From positions 1-7,736 of the forward strand of contig CAMLKY010000080.1 in the NCBI GenBank assembly GCA_946480545.1: a stretch of 7,736 nt of DNA, in the 5' to 3' direction. Of the stretch, positions 1-4,833 are shown piece after piece (within the stretch, counting starts at the first letter, position 1; each line of letters starts with the position of its first letter). The notes under the pieces were generated by a model. The model did not search any database. It saw only the letters and a list, made by a program, of their open reading frames with translations, and was not told where the DNA came from. This DNA is from an uncultured Acidobacteriota bacterium (GTDB taxonomy: Bacteria; Acidobacteriota; Blastocatellia; Pyrinomonadales; Pyrinomonadaceae). A program made the translations under genes and the position numbers.

Positions 1-72
1 ACATTCCTGGTAAAACCGCATCGCCTCGCGGCAGTTCCCGTTGAAGGTCAGATATGAGTCGATCCTTTTCAT
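1..72 (-). CDS. PhnB-like VOC-family protein, N-terminal fragment cut by window edge
   Basis: Reading the minus strand from an ATG at 72-70, 24 codons stay open to the first base of the window. The peptide begins MKRIDSYLTFNGNC and continues REAMRFYQEC. This is the typical opening of PhnB/YjdN-like proteins of the vicinal-oxygen-chelate (glyoxalase/bleomycin-resistance) fold: a first beta strand with the YLTFNGNC motif, then the helix carrying EAM.FY. Members are cytoplasmic dimers of about 135-160 residues, so most of the gene lies outside the window. A GGAGG sits three bases before the ATG. The gene starts 25 bases after the stop of the AHSA1 gene on the same strand, so the two are probably co-transcribed. 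Exact substrate cannot be inferred; many PhnB-like proteins have no known enzymatic activity. Confidence 0.85.
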   Translation of the reverse strand, partial: MKRIDSYLTFNGNCREAMRFYQEC

Positions 73-97
73 AAACCTCCGAAGGCGGGCGTATCCG

Positions 98-517
98 TCA
101 GTTCTGTTCAGCGTATCTCTTGAAGCTGTCGAGAATCGCCTGCCATCCCTGCTGCTGCATTTCGCGCGGATTCTCGGATTCCGGGTCGAATGTTTGCACT
201 ATGCTCGTCTGGTCGCCGTTGGCGGCGAAATCCACGGTCACCTTGCGCCCGTCGCCGAGCGTGTACTCGATGTATTCGTTTTCGCGAACTTCGTCGTACG
301 TGCCGCCGAAATCGAATCCGAAGCTCCCGTCCTTTGCTTCCATCCGCGATGTGAACGTTCCTCCGGTTCTGAGGTCGTTCTCAGCCGAGGTCGTATGCCA
401 GTCGTCGGACGGTGCCGCCCATTTCGTGATGTGCTCGGGGCCGCTCCAAAGTCTCCAGACCTTTTCGACCGGTGCGTTTACATTTGTTTCAATCGTGATC
501 GCTGATTCGTTGTTCAT
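98..517 (-). CDS. AHSA1-type SRPBCC domain protein
   Basis: A complete 139-residue protein of the START/SRPBCC (Bet v 1-like) superfamily, AHSA1 (Aha1 C-terminal-like) branch. These small cytoplasmic helix-grip proteins have a hydrophobic cavity; most bacterial members have unknown ligands. Seen in the sequence: the N-terminal APVEKVWRLW helix at residues 15-24, ITKW at 30-33, the DLRTGGTF strand-turn at 48-55, GGTYDEV at 71-77, QTFDPE at 108-113, and the long C-terminal helix GWQAILDSFKRY at 124-135. Length and motif order fit a full-length single-domain member. The start is supported by AGGAG six bases upstream of the ATG. It is the first gene of a probable two-gene unit with the PhnB-like gene and is divergent from the GlxA-type regulator, which is the obvious candidate controller. 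A polyketide-cyclase-like ligand role cannot be excluded. Confidence 0.93.
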   Translation of the reverse strand: MNNESAITIETNVNAPVEKVWRLWSGPEHITKWAAPSDDWHTTSAENDLRTGGTFTSRMEAKDGSFGFDFGGTYDEVRENEYIEYTLGDGRKVTVDFAANGDQTSIVQTFDPESENPREMQQQGWQAILDSFKRYAEQN

Positions 518-646
518 ATTTATCTCCTGATCAATTTTCGTCCTGATGACAGTTTCAAATCTACGCTCGTATCGGCCGCCGCGATATAGGCAAATGCGAC
601 CATCTTGAGGGTTGATTGCGACAAACTTTCGTTCTACCGTAAAACC
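518..646. promoter_or_regulatory. Divergent intergenic region between AHSA1 gene and GlxA-type regulator
   Basis: These 129 bases must contain the promoters of both the AHSA1/VOC unit and the regulator. A ribosome binding site for the AHSA1 gene is visible (AGGAG on the minus strand within 524-529). No convincing -35/-10 pair is seen for the minus strand. For the plus strand, TTGATT at 613-618 and TACCGT at 636-641 are 17 bases apart, but the -10 match is poor; if used, the transcript would begin at or next to the ATG. A direct repeat TCCTGAT occurs at 525-531 and 541-547, the first copy overlapping the ribosome binding site. It could be an operator half-site pair, but this is only a guess. 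Confidence 0.4.
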
Positions 647-1627
647 ATGAAAAGCGTGTCTATTCTGGTACCGGAGACGGCTGTCGTAGAGGCAGTTGCG
701 GACCCGTACTACATGTTCAAGGCGGTGAATCAGTTTCTAGAGCAATCCGGTCGAGAGGCACTCTTTGACGTGAAGTTCGTGGGTCTTTCTCGCGAAGTAA
801 AGCTCGCGGACGGGGCGTTCACGGTCCATATCGATCTAACGCTCGATCAGGTACGAAGGACTGATCTGATACTGATACCCGCGCTTAGCGGCGACCTGAG
901 TACCGCGATCGATGCGAACCAGAAACTTGTTCCCTGGATCGTCGACCAGTACGAAAAGGGAACCGAGATCGCATCGCTTTGCCTGGGTGCATTCCTGCTT
1001 GCTTCGACAGGTTTGCTGGAGGGGAAGAAGTGCTCGACGCACTGGGGGTTCACCAACGAGTTCAGAACGATGTTTCCGACAGTGGAACTCGTCGATGGGG
1101 GGATCATCACCGAGGAGCAGGGATTGTATTCGAGCGGCGGTGCGGCTTCGTATTGGAATCTGCTTCTATACCTGGTCGAGAAGTACACAGACCGTGACAC
1201 CGCCATCCAGGCCGCAAAATATTTTGCGATCGACATCGATCGCAGCAGCCAGTCGGCGTTCACCGTGTTCACCGGACAGAAGAATCACGAGGATGATGAG
1301 ATTCGCGCCGCGCAGGAATTCATCGAGACGAACTACACAGAGCGGATCACGATCGACGGTCTTGCGCGGCACCTCGCGATCGGCCGTCGAAGTCTGGAGC
1401 GGAGGTTCAAGACTGCGACGAATAACTCGATAGCCGAGTATATCCAGCGGGTGAAGATCGAGGCTGCGAAGCGCGATTTCGAGTCGAGCCGCAAGAACGT
1501 CACCGACGTGATGTTCGATGTCGGCTATACCGACACGAAAGCGTTTCGAACCGTCTTCAAAAGGATCACCGGTCTGACCCCGATCGAATATCGCAACAAG
1601 TACAACAAGCCCGTCGGGGGATTTTAG
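647..1627 (+). CDS. GlxA-family transcriptional regulator (DJ-1/PfpI-like domain plus AraC HTH)
   Basis: A 326-residue two-domain regulator. Residues 1-190 form a DJ-1/PfpI (class I glutamine amidotransferase-like) domain: strand MKSVSILVP at 1-9, LILIPAL at 74-80, and the nucleophile-elbow segment SLCLGAFLLASTGLLEGK at 110-127 with Cys112 in the usual place, followed by STHW at 130-133. Residues about 217-317 are an AraC/XylS DNA-binding domain with two helix-turn-helices and the signature ending GYTDTKAFRTVFKRITGLTP at 293-312. Characterised relatives (GbdR, CdhR, FtrA types) sense small metabolites through the N-terminal domain, which usually is not catalytic. The ATG at 647 is chosen because the family begins at this strand; a TTG at 605 would add 14 unrelated residues. 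No clear Shine-Dalgarno precedes either start. It likely regulates the divergent AHSA1/VOC unit and itself; the ligand is unknown. Confidence 0.94.
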   Translation: MKSVSILVPETAVVEAVADPYYMFKAVNQFLEQSGREALFDVKFVGLSREVKLADGAFTVHIDLTLDQVRRTDLILIPALSGDLSTAIDANQKLVPWIVDQYEKGTEIASLCLGAFLLASTGLLEGKKCSTHWGFTNEFRTMFPTVELVDGGIITEEQGLYSSGGAASYWNLLLYLVEKYTDRDTAIQAAKYFAIDIDRSSQSAFTVFTGQKNHEDDEIRAAQEFIETNYTERITIDGLARHLAIGRRSLERRFKTATNNSIAEYIQRVKIEAAKRDFESSRKNVTDVMFDVGYTDTKAFRTVFKRITGLTPIEYRNKYNKPVGGF

Positions 1628-1647
1628 ATTTCGGATTTTGGATTTTG
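1620..1647 (+). repeat. Four tandem heptanucleotides across the regulator stop codon
   Basis: Four head-to-tail 7-mers GATTTTA, GATTTCG, GATTTTG, GATTTTG occupy 28 bases. The first copy contains most of the TAG stop of the GlxA-type gene (1625-1627), so the repeat begins within the last two codons. A change in copy number on the 3' side would not alter the protein. No function is visible. Confidence 0.85.
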
Positions 1648-1716
1648 AAGAAGTGCCGGCGCGAGATCGGCGGCAGGTCTTGGGCGCTATCCAAAGGTAC
1701 GTGCCGGTAAAGCGTT

Positions 1717-1754
1717 GGTCACGGCTGAAAATATTCAGGGTCAGCTCCGTAACC
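1717..1754. terminator. Hairpin in the convergent gap, possible bidirectional terminator
   Basis: A nested inverted repeat lies between two convergent genes. Outer arms GGTCACGG (1717-1724) and CCGTAACC (1747-1754) pair with one mismatch; inner arms CTGAA (1725-1729) and TTCAG (1734-1738) close a four-base loop, with eight unpaired bases on the right side. Its position, 90 bases after the regulator and 10 bases before the DUF4256 stop codon, suits a transcription end. No T-tract follows on either strand, so an intrinsic terminator is not established. Confidence 0.3.
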
Positions 1755-1763
1755 GGCCGAGAT

Positions 1764-2327
1764 CTAAAGTTTCAGAGCCGCGCGAAACCCGCGTGCGGCG
1801 TAGTACGATTCGGCGCCGTTGTGATAGACGAAGACGGTGTTGTAGCGGAAATCACAGAAGAGAGCGCCGCCGAGCTTTCTTACTTCGGGAGGGGTCTGGA
1901 TCCAGCTTGAGGTCTTTGCATCGAACTTGCCGTGCTTTTGCAGTTGCCGGTACTGTTCTTCGGTCAGCAGGTCGACGCCCATCTCATCGGCCATACCGAC
2001 GGCGCTGTTCTTCGGCTTGTGCTCCTTTCGCGACTCGAGTGCGGCCGGGTCGTAGCATACGCTTCGCCGTCCGGCGGGACTCTCGGGCGAACAATCAAAA
2101 AAGGCGTACTCGCCCTTCGCGGTAACAACCACATCAGGTTCGCCGCCGGTTCTTTCCATCTCATTCAGTGACCATAGCTTTGCCGGATCCTGATCGAGTT
2201 TTGCCTCGACGTCATTCCAGGTCACTCCTTTGTGACGCTGCATATTCTTCTCGAACCGCGCCTTTACCGTGCTTAGCAGCTCGCCGCGCTCCGCGGTGGA
2301 AAGTTTCTTCTCGTCCTTCTTTGCCAT
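1764..2327 (-). CDS. DUF4256 family protein
   Basis: A 187-residue protein matching the DUF4256 family over essentially its full length, as remembered. Family-typical segments in order are KARFEKNMQRHKG at 22-34, MERTGGEPDVV at 57-67, FFDCSPESPAGRRSVCYD at 76-93, KTSSW at 128-132, and the C-terminal YNTVFVYHNGAESYYAARG at 152-170. There is no signal peptide or membrane segment, so it is probably cytoplasmic. The family has no established biochemical role to my knowledge; conserved Cys, Asp, His and Arg in these blocks look like a functional site but this is inference. The ATG at 2327 (MAKKDEKK) is preferred over one 36 bases upstream (MHLPTREIKISS) because relatives begin with a short Lys-rich lead; neither has a well-spaced Shine-Dalgarno. 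It lies 75 bases downstream of the lipocalin-like gene on the same strand and may share its transcript. Confidence 0.88.
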   Translation of the reverse strand: MAKKDEKKLSTAERGELLSTVKARFEKNMQRHKGVTWNDVEAKLDQDPAKLWSLNEMERTGGEPDVVVTAKGEYAFFDCSPESPAGRRSVCYDPAALESRKEHKPKNSAVGMADEMGVDLLTEEQYRQLQKHGKFDAKTSSWIQTPPEVRKLGGALFCDFRYNTVFVYHNGAESYYAARGFRAALKL

Positions 2328-2402
2328 GCTCGATATCTTAATCTCCCTGGTCGGAAGATGCATCCGGGCAGGCTGAGTCTCCTGAACACGACATCCGGCC
2401 GC

Positions 2403-3725
2403 TCACTTGTACCTGCCCAGCCGATAATGTTGGCCAGAAAATTTCTTATTGTGCAGGTGAAGTATGCGTCCGCCTTTTGTTGCTTCGAACCAGGCCGCGA
2501 AATCCGAGACTTTGCCCTGCTGGTCCGTCGTCGTCACATCCCAATTGCTGACAGTATACTTGCCGGCCGAATTCTCGGCCGCGTATACGCCGTTGTTGAC
2601 CGCTTGATATTCTTGCTTGTAGCTCGTTCCGTTCATAAAGGAGTATTTGAGATTTGAGACCGTGATATTCATCCCCGCATAATTTCCCGACGAGACGAAG
2701 TAATACTGAGTGAAAGCTCCGTCGCCGGCCTGCCAGTTGCCGATCAGGTCATTCTTGCCGACGGCAAAACGGTTATAGCCTGACAACTTTTCGAGATCGT
2801 TCATTGCCGGAAACTGTCGGGTGAACGACTCTTTCGTGGGCGTGACGATCTCGTAGCAGTACGCCGTTCCGTTTTTGGATATCACCTGGAACGTGACGAA
2901 GATTTTCTTTCCTGTCGCTTTATCGATCCCGTCCGCCTGTACGACCCTTTGTTCGTAGTCTGTCGGGTAGAGATTTCGGATCGTGTATCGAGGTGCGGCT
3001 ATCTGGTTCCAATATGTGTTCGGAATGTCTCGCCGCATCTCTGTCGTAATCGTGATGCCATAGTGCAATAGGACAACCGTGTCGCCTTTCACCGTCTCGA
3101 CCCAATCGCTTCTTACGAACGAGCTCCACCCGTCGTCGAAATTCGTTGTCGAAAAGGCGTAGCCGTCTTTGATGCCGGAGGTTGGTGAACCCGCGGGGGA
3201 CGTATTGGCCGCGGTCAGAGCTGGCTTCTTCAATGTAAATGAGTCGAGAAATGATGTGATAACCGACTCGTATGAAGCTCCATTTGCCAGAATCAGAGCA
3301 TTCATCATCGTGCCGTGGCCGCTGACGGTTACCAGCATCGCGACGCCCTTCGATCCGTCAGTTGTGAACGGAGCGGCACCTGTCTCTACCTTCCATTCCA
3401 CGAGATCGAGAGTAGGCTGCATTTGCGGAGCCGTGACATTCATCGATCCTTTTACAAGTGTCTCCCAAGCCGCATCGAAGTTCTCGCGCGAGGTGCCGAC
3501 GCCGGGTGTCGATCTGAACACAGTCATTAGGCAAGCCTCGCCGGTCGCCTTGTTCTCGGTCGAAAATTGAACTGAGCTCTGATTGACCTGCCGAGTCCAA
3601 CCCTTCGGCGGTATGAAGGTGGCAATATCAAAGGTTTCACTACCCTGTGCCGGTATATCCGTGGTGAGCGATAAGACAACGATGACAAGGAGAAGCGTAT
3701 GTTTCATGTTGGTGAGGGATTTCAT
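2403..3725 (-). CDS. Exported three-part protein with lipocalin-like C-terminal region
   Basis: A 440-residue protein with no firm family assignment. A hydrophobic signal sequence (LLLVIVVLSL at 11-20) ends near PAQG at 25-28, so it is probably exported to the periplasm or cell surface. Three regions follow: about 30-165, starting FIPPKGWTRQV and ending DSFTLKKP, resembling small secreted alpha/beta domains; a Thr/Ser/Pro/Ala linker at about 166-183; a second domain about 188-335 with FSTTNFDDGWSSFV, which I recall from other exported bacterial proteins; and about 345-440, opening NDLIGNWQAGDG and ending in short strands, which looks lipocalin-like. The ATG at 3725 overlaps the upstream stop as ATGA, favouring translational coupling. 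A second ATG six codons later also gives a good signal peptide, and neither has a strong ribosome binding site. Substrate or partner unknown; a small hydrophobic ligand is possible. Confidence 0.72.
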   Translation of the reverse strand: MKSLTNMKHTLLLVIVVLSLTTDIPAQGSETFDIATFIPPKGWTRQVNQSSVQFSTENKATGEACLMTVFRSTPGVGTSRENFDAAWETLVKGSMNVTAPQMQPTLDLVEWKVETGAAPFTTDGSKGVAMLVTVSGHGTMMNALILANGASYESVITSFLDSFTLKKPALTAANTSPAGSPTSGIKDGYAFSTTNFDDGWSSFVRSDWVETVKGDTVVLLHYGITITTEMRRDIPNTYWNQIAAPRYTIRNLYPTDYEQRVVQADGIDKATGKKIFVTFQVISKNGTAYCYEIVTPTKESFTRQFPAMNDLEKLSGYNRFAVGKNDLIGNWQAGDGAFTQYYFVSSGNYAGMNITVSNLKYSFMNGTSYKQEYQAVNNGVYAAENSAGKYTVSNWDVTTTDQQGKVSDFAAWFEATKGGRILHLHNKKFSGQHYRLGRYK

Positions 3726-4525
3726 TTCATTACTATCCGGTCGTTTTCGATGCGGAGATTCTCCGGGTTCGTCTTTAGGACCATCTCGATCAGCATACCC
3801 GCGAGTTTTTTGGAATCAGCAAGCGTCCTGGGATCACCGCTTTGCTTGGCGTCCGTGTATATGGCGAGGAGCATTCCTCCGAAACCGACCATCAGATTGT
3901 TAAAGCCCTGTTTGGCTTTGTTGGAGACCGCGGCAAGTTCCGGTGTGTCGTCGAGCGCAGCGTTCAGGATCTTATAATGTTCGTCGACGCCTTCGTTGGA
4001 AGGCTCAGCGCCATCGTGATAGGCGGCCACCGCGATAACTGTGAAGAATGTCAGGCCGCCCGCGATATTGTTTTTCCAGCCTTTTACCGCCGCCTCTTTT
4101 TCGTAGAGCTCATTGGTCGTCGCGTATATCTTTTTTATAAGCTCCTTTTGCGTGGGGCTGTCGCCGAGGGCGTCGGCCATGGCCGTCGCGGTGTCAACAG
4201 AAGCGTCAGGACGAAACGCTCCATGGTTTCGGACTACCCGCATCGGCGGATTTTGAGACGACGCTGAGTCCTCAACACGAGATGTCGTGTTCGACTGTGT
4301 CGTGCTCCCGGCTTTCGGGGTGATTGTTTTCTGCGACCGCGCCCGAGCAACGTTGTACATACTCTGGATCGTCGACGCGAGGCCGTAGGTTCCGTACACC
4401 GTGCCGTAGCCGGTGCTATGTCCGTAAGCGTTCGGCGAGTTCCACTGCGCATTAGCGACACCCGCACTCAAAATGATGAGTGCAACTGCCATGGCCGTCA
4501 GCTTCTTGTAATTAATACTTTTCAT
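3722..4525 (-). CDS. Exported DUF6683-like protein
   Basis: A 267-residue protein with a clear signal peptide: Lys-rich start, hydrophobic core at about 10-22, and AxA-type cleavage site ANAQ at 24-27. After a Gly/Tyr/Ser-rich segment (YGHSTGYGTVYGTYGLA, 34-50) and a Thr/Ser/Arg-rich linker, residues about 104-267 form an alpha-helical domain. Segments such as KKIYATTNELYEK, FFTVIAVAAYHDG, and LMVGFGGMLLAIYTDAKQSGD resemble the domain I recall as DUF6683, including the final NPENLRIEND. That family has no known function. Internal hydrophobic stretches at about 154-169 and 211-222 are more likely buried helices than membrane spans. GGTGA a few bases upstream is the probable ribosome binding site. 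It is the first gene of a unit in which the next gene starts within its stop codon, suggesting the two products work together. Confidence 0.7.
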   Translation of the reverse strand: MKSINYKKLTAMAVALIILSAGVANAQWNSPNAYGHSTGYGTVYGTYGLASTIQSMYNVARARSQKTITPKAGSTTQSNTTSRVEDSASSQNPPMRVVRNHGAFRPDASVDTATAMADALGDSPTQKELIKKIYATTNELYEKEAAVKGWKNNIAGGLTFFTVIAVAAYHDGAEPSNEGVDEHYKILNAALDDTPELAAVSNKAKQGFNNLMVGFGGMLLAIYTDAKQSGDPRTLADSKKLAGMLIEMVLKTNPENLRIENDRIVMK

Positions 4526-4664
4526 TTTTTCACCATTGAATCAGTTCACGATCCGTATTCCGGTGGCCGGTTCCCGGTAACTTGTTTGATCCGGTCGCGA
4601 GCCAGTCATTCTCCCTCGTCCTCGATACCGATAATCGACGAAGCGGGGCCTAAAGTCTTAAAGA

Positions 4665-4694
4665 TTTTGTGAATTTTCGTGTATTTTTTGTGAA
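4665..4694. repeat. Helically phased TTTTGTG/TTTTCGTG repeats
   Basis: TTTTGTGAA occurs at 4665-4673 and again at 4686-4694, exactly 21 bp apart, with a related TTTTCGTG at 4674-4681 between them. T-runs begin at 4665, 4674 and 4684, close to one per helical turn, so the DNA may be bent here. The tract lies about 140-170 bp upstream of the gene starting at 4525. It could be a regulator-binding region or a degenerate interspersed repeat. Confidence 0.5.
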
Positions 4695-4709
4695 CCTGCT
4701 CTGGCCTGT

Positions 4710-4724
4710 AAAAATGAAAGAGGC
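4710..4724. repeat. Partial second copy of the terminator arm and tract
   Basis: The 15 bases AAAAATGAAAGAGGC at 4710-4724 recur with one inserted A at 4775-4790, where they form the 3' arm and U-tract of the minus-strand terminator. The copy at 4710 has no matching 5' arm next to it, so it looks like a duplicated or decayed terminator half. Confidence 0.7.
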
Positions 4725-4730
4725 TGCTTG

Positions 4731-4767
4731 AAAAGGTAACCTCCTCGAGTTCGTTGTCCGGTTACCT
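4731..4767 (-). terminator. Second, weaker tandem terminator
   Basis: A perfect 8-bp inverted repeat, AGGTAACC (4734-4741) and GGTTACCT (4760-4767), encloses an 18-base loop. Read on the minus strand, the stem is followed at once by TTTT (4734-4731, sharing one base with the arm). It lies just downstream of the main terminator for the repeat-protein gene and may act as a back-up. The long loop and short T-run make it weak; an operator is the alternative. Confidence 0.4.
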
Positions 4768-4774
4768 AACTCCC

Positions 4775-4809
4775 AAAAATGAAAAGAGGCCGTCTTCTCG
4801 ACAGCCTCT
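4775..4809 (-). terminator. Rho-independent terminator of the repeat-protein gene
   Basis: On the minus strand, arms AGAGGC (4809-4804) and GCCTCT (4790-4785) pair, followed inward by one mismatch, GTC/GAC (4802-4800 with 4794-4792) and a five-base loop. A T-rich run, TTTTCATTTTT, follows at 4785-4775. It begins 24 bases after the stop codon of the repeat-protein gene. Confidence 0.85.
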
Positions 4810-4833
4810 CTTTCTTCGTCCTTCAGCTAAAAG

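Larger units (their letters stand above)
4526..4833. other. 308-bp gene-free stretch: terminators of the repeat-protein gene, then promoter region of the 4525 gene
   Basis: No credible gene was found on either strand. The right part (4731-4809) holds two hairpins that suit termination of minus-strand transcription from the repeat-protein gene. The middle (4652-4695) is AT-rich with phased T-tracts. The left part (4526-4651) is GC-richer and must hold the 5' leader and probably the promoter of the gene starting at 4525, for which no convincing -35/-10 pair was recognised. Confidence 0.6.

Noticed and set aside
41..505. Plus-strand open frame opposite the AHSA1 gene
   Set aside because: The minus-strand frame has a full SRPBCC motif set and a ribosome binding site; the plus frame has neither.
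605..646. TTG start at 605 for the GlxA-type regulator
   Set aside because: Adds 14 residues unlike the family before the first beta strand, and has no Shine-Dalgarno; the ATG at 647 fits the domain boundary.
1638..1910. 90-codon plus-strand frame after the regulator
   Set aside because: It runs through the hairpin and into the antisense of the well-supported DUF4256 gene, with no homology signal.
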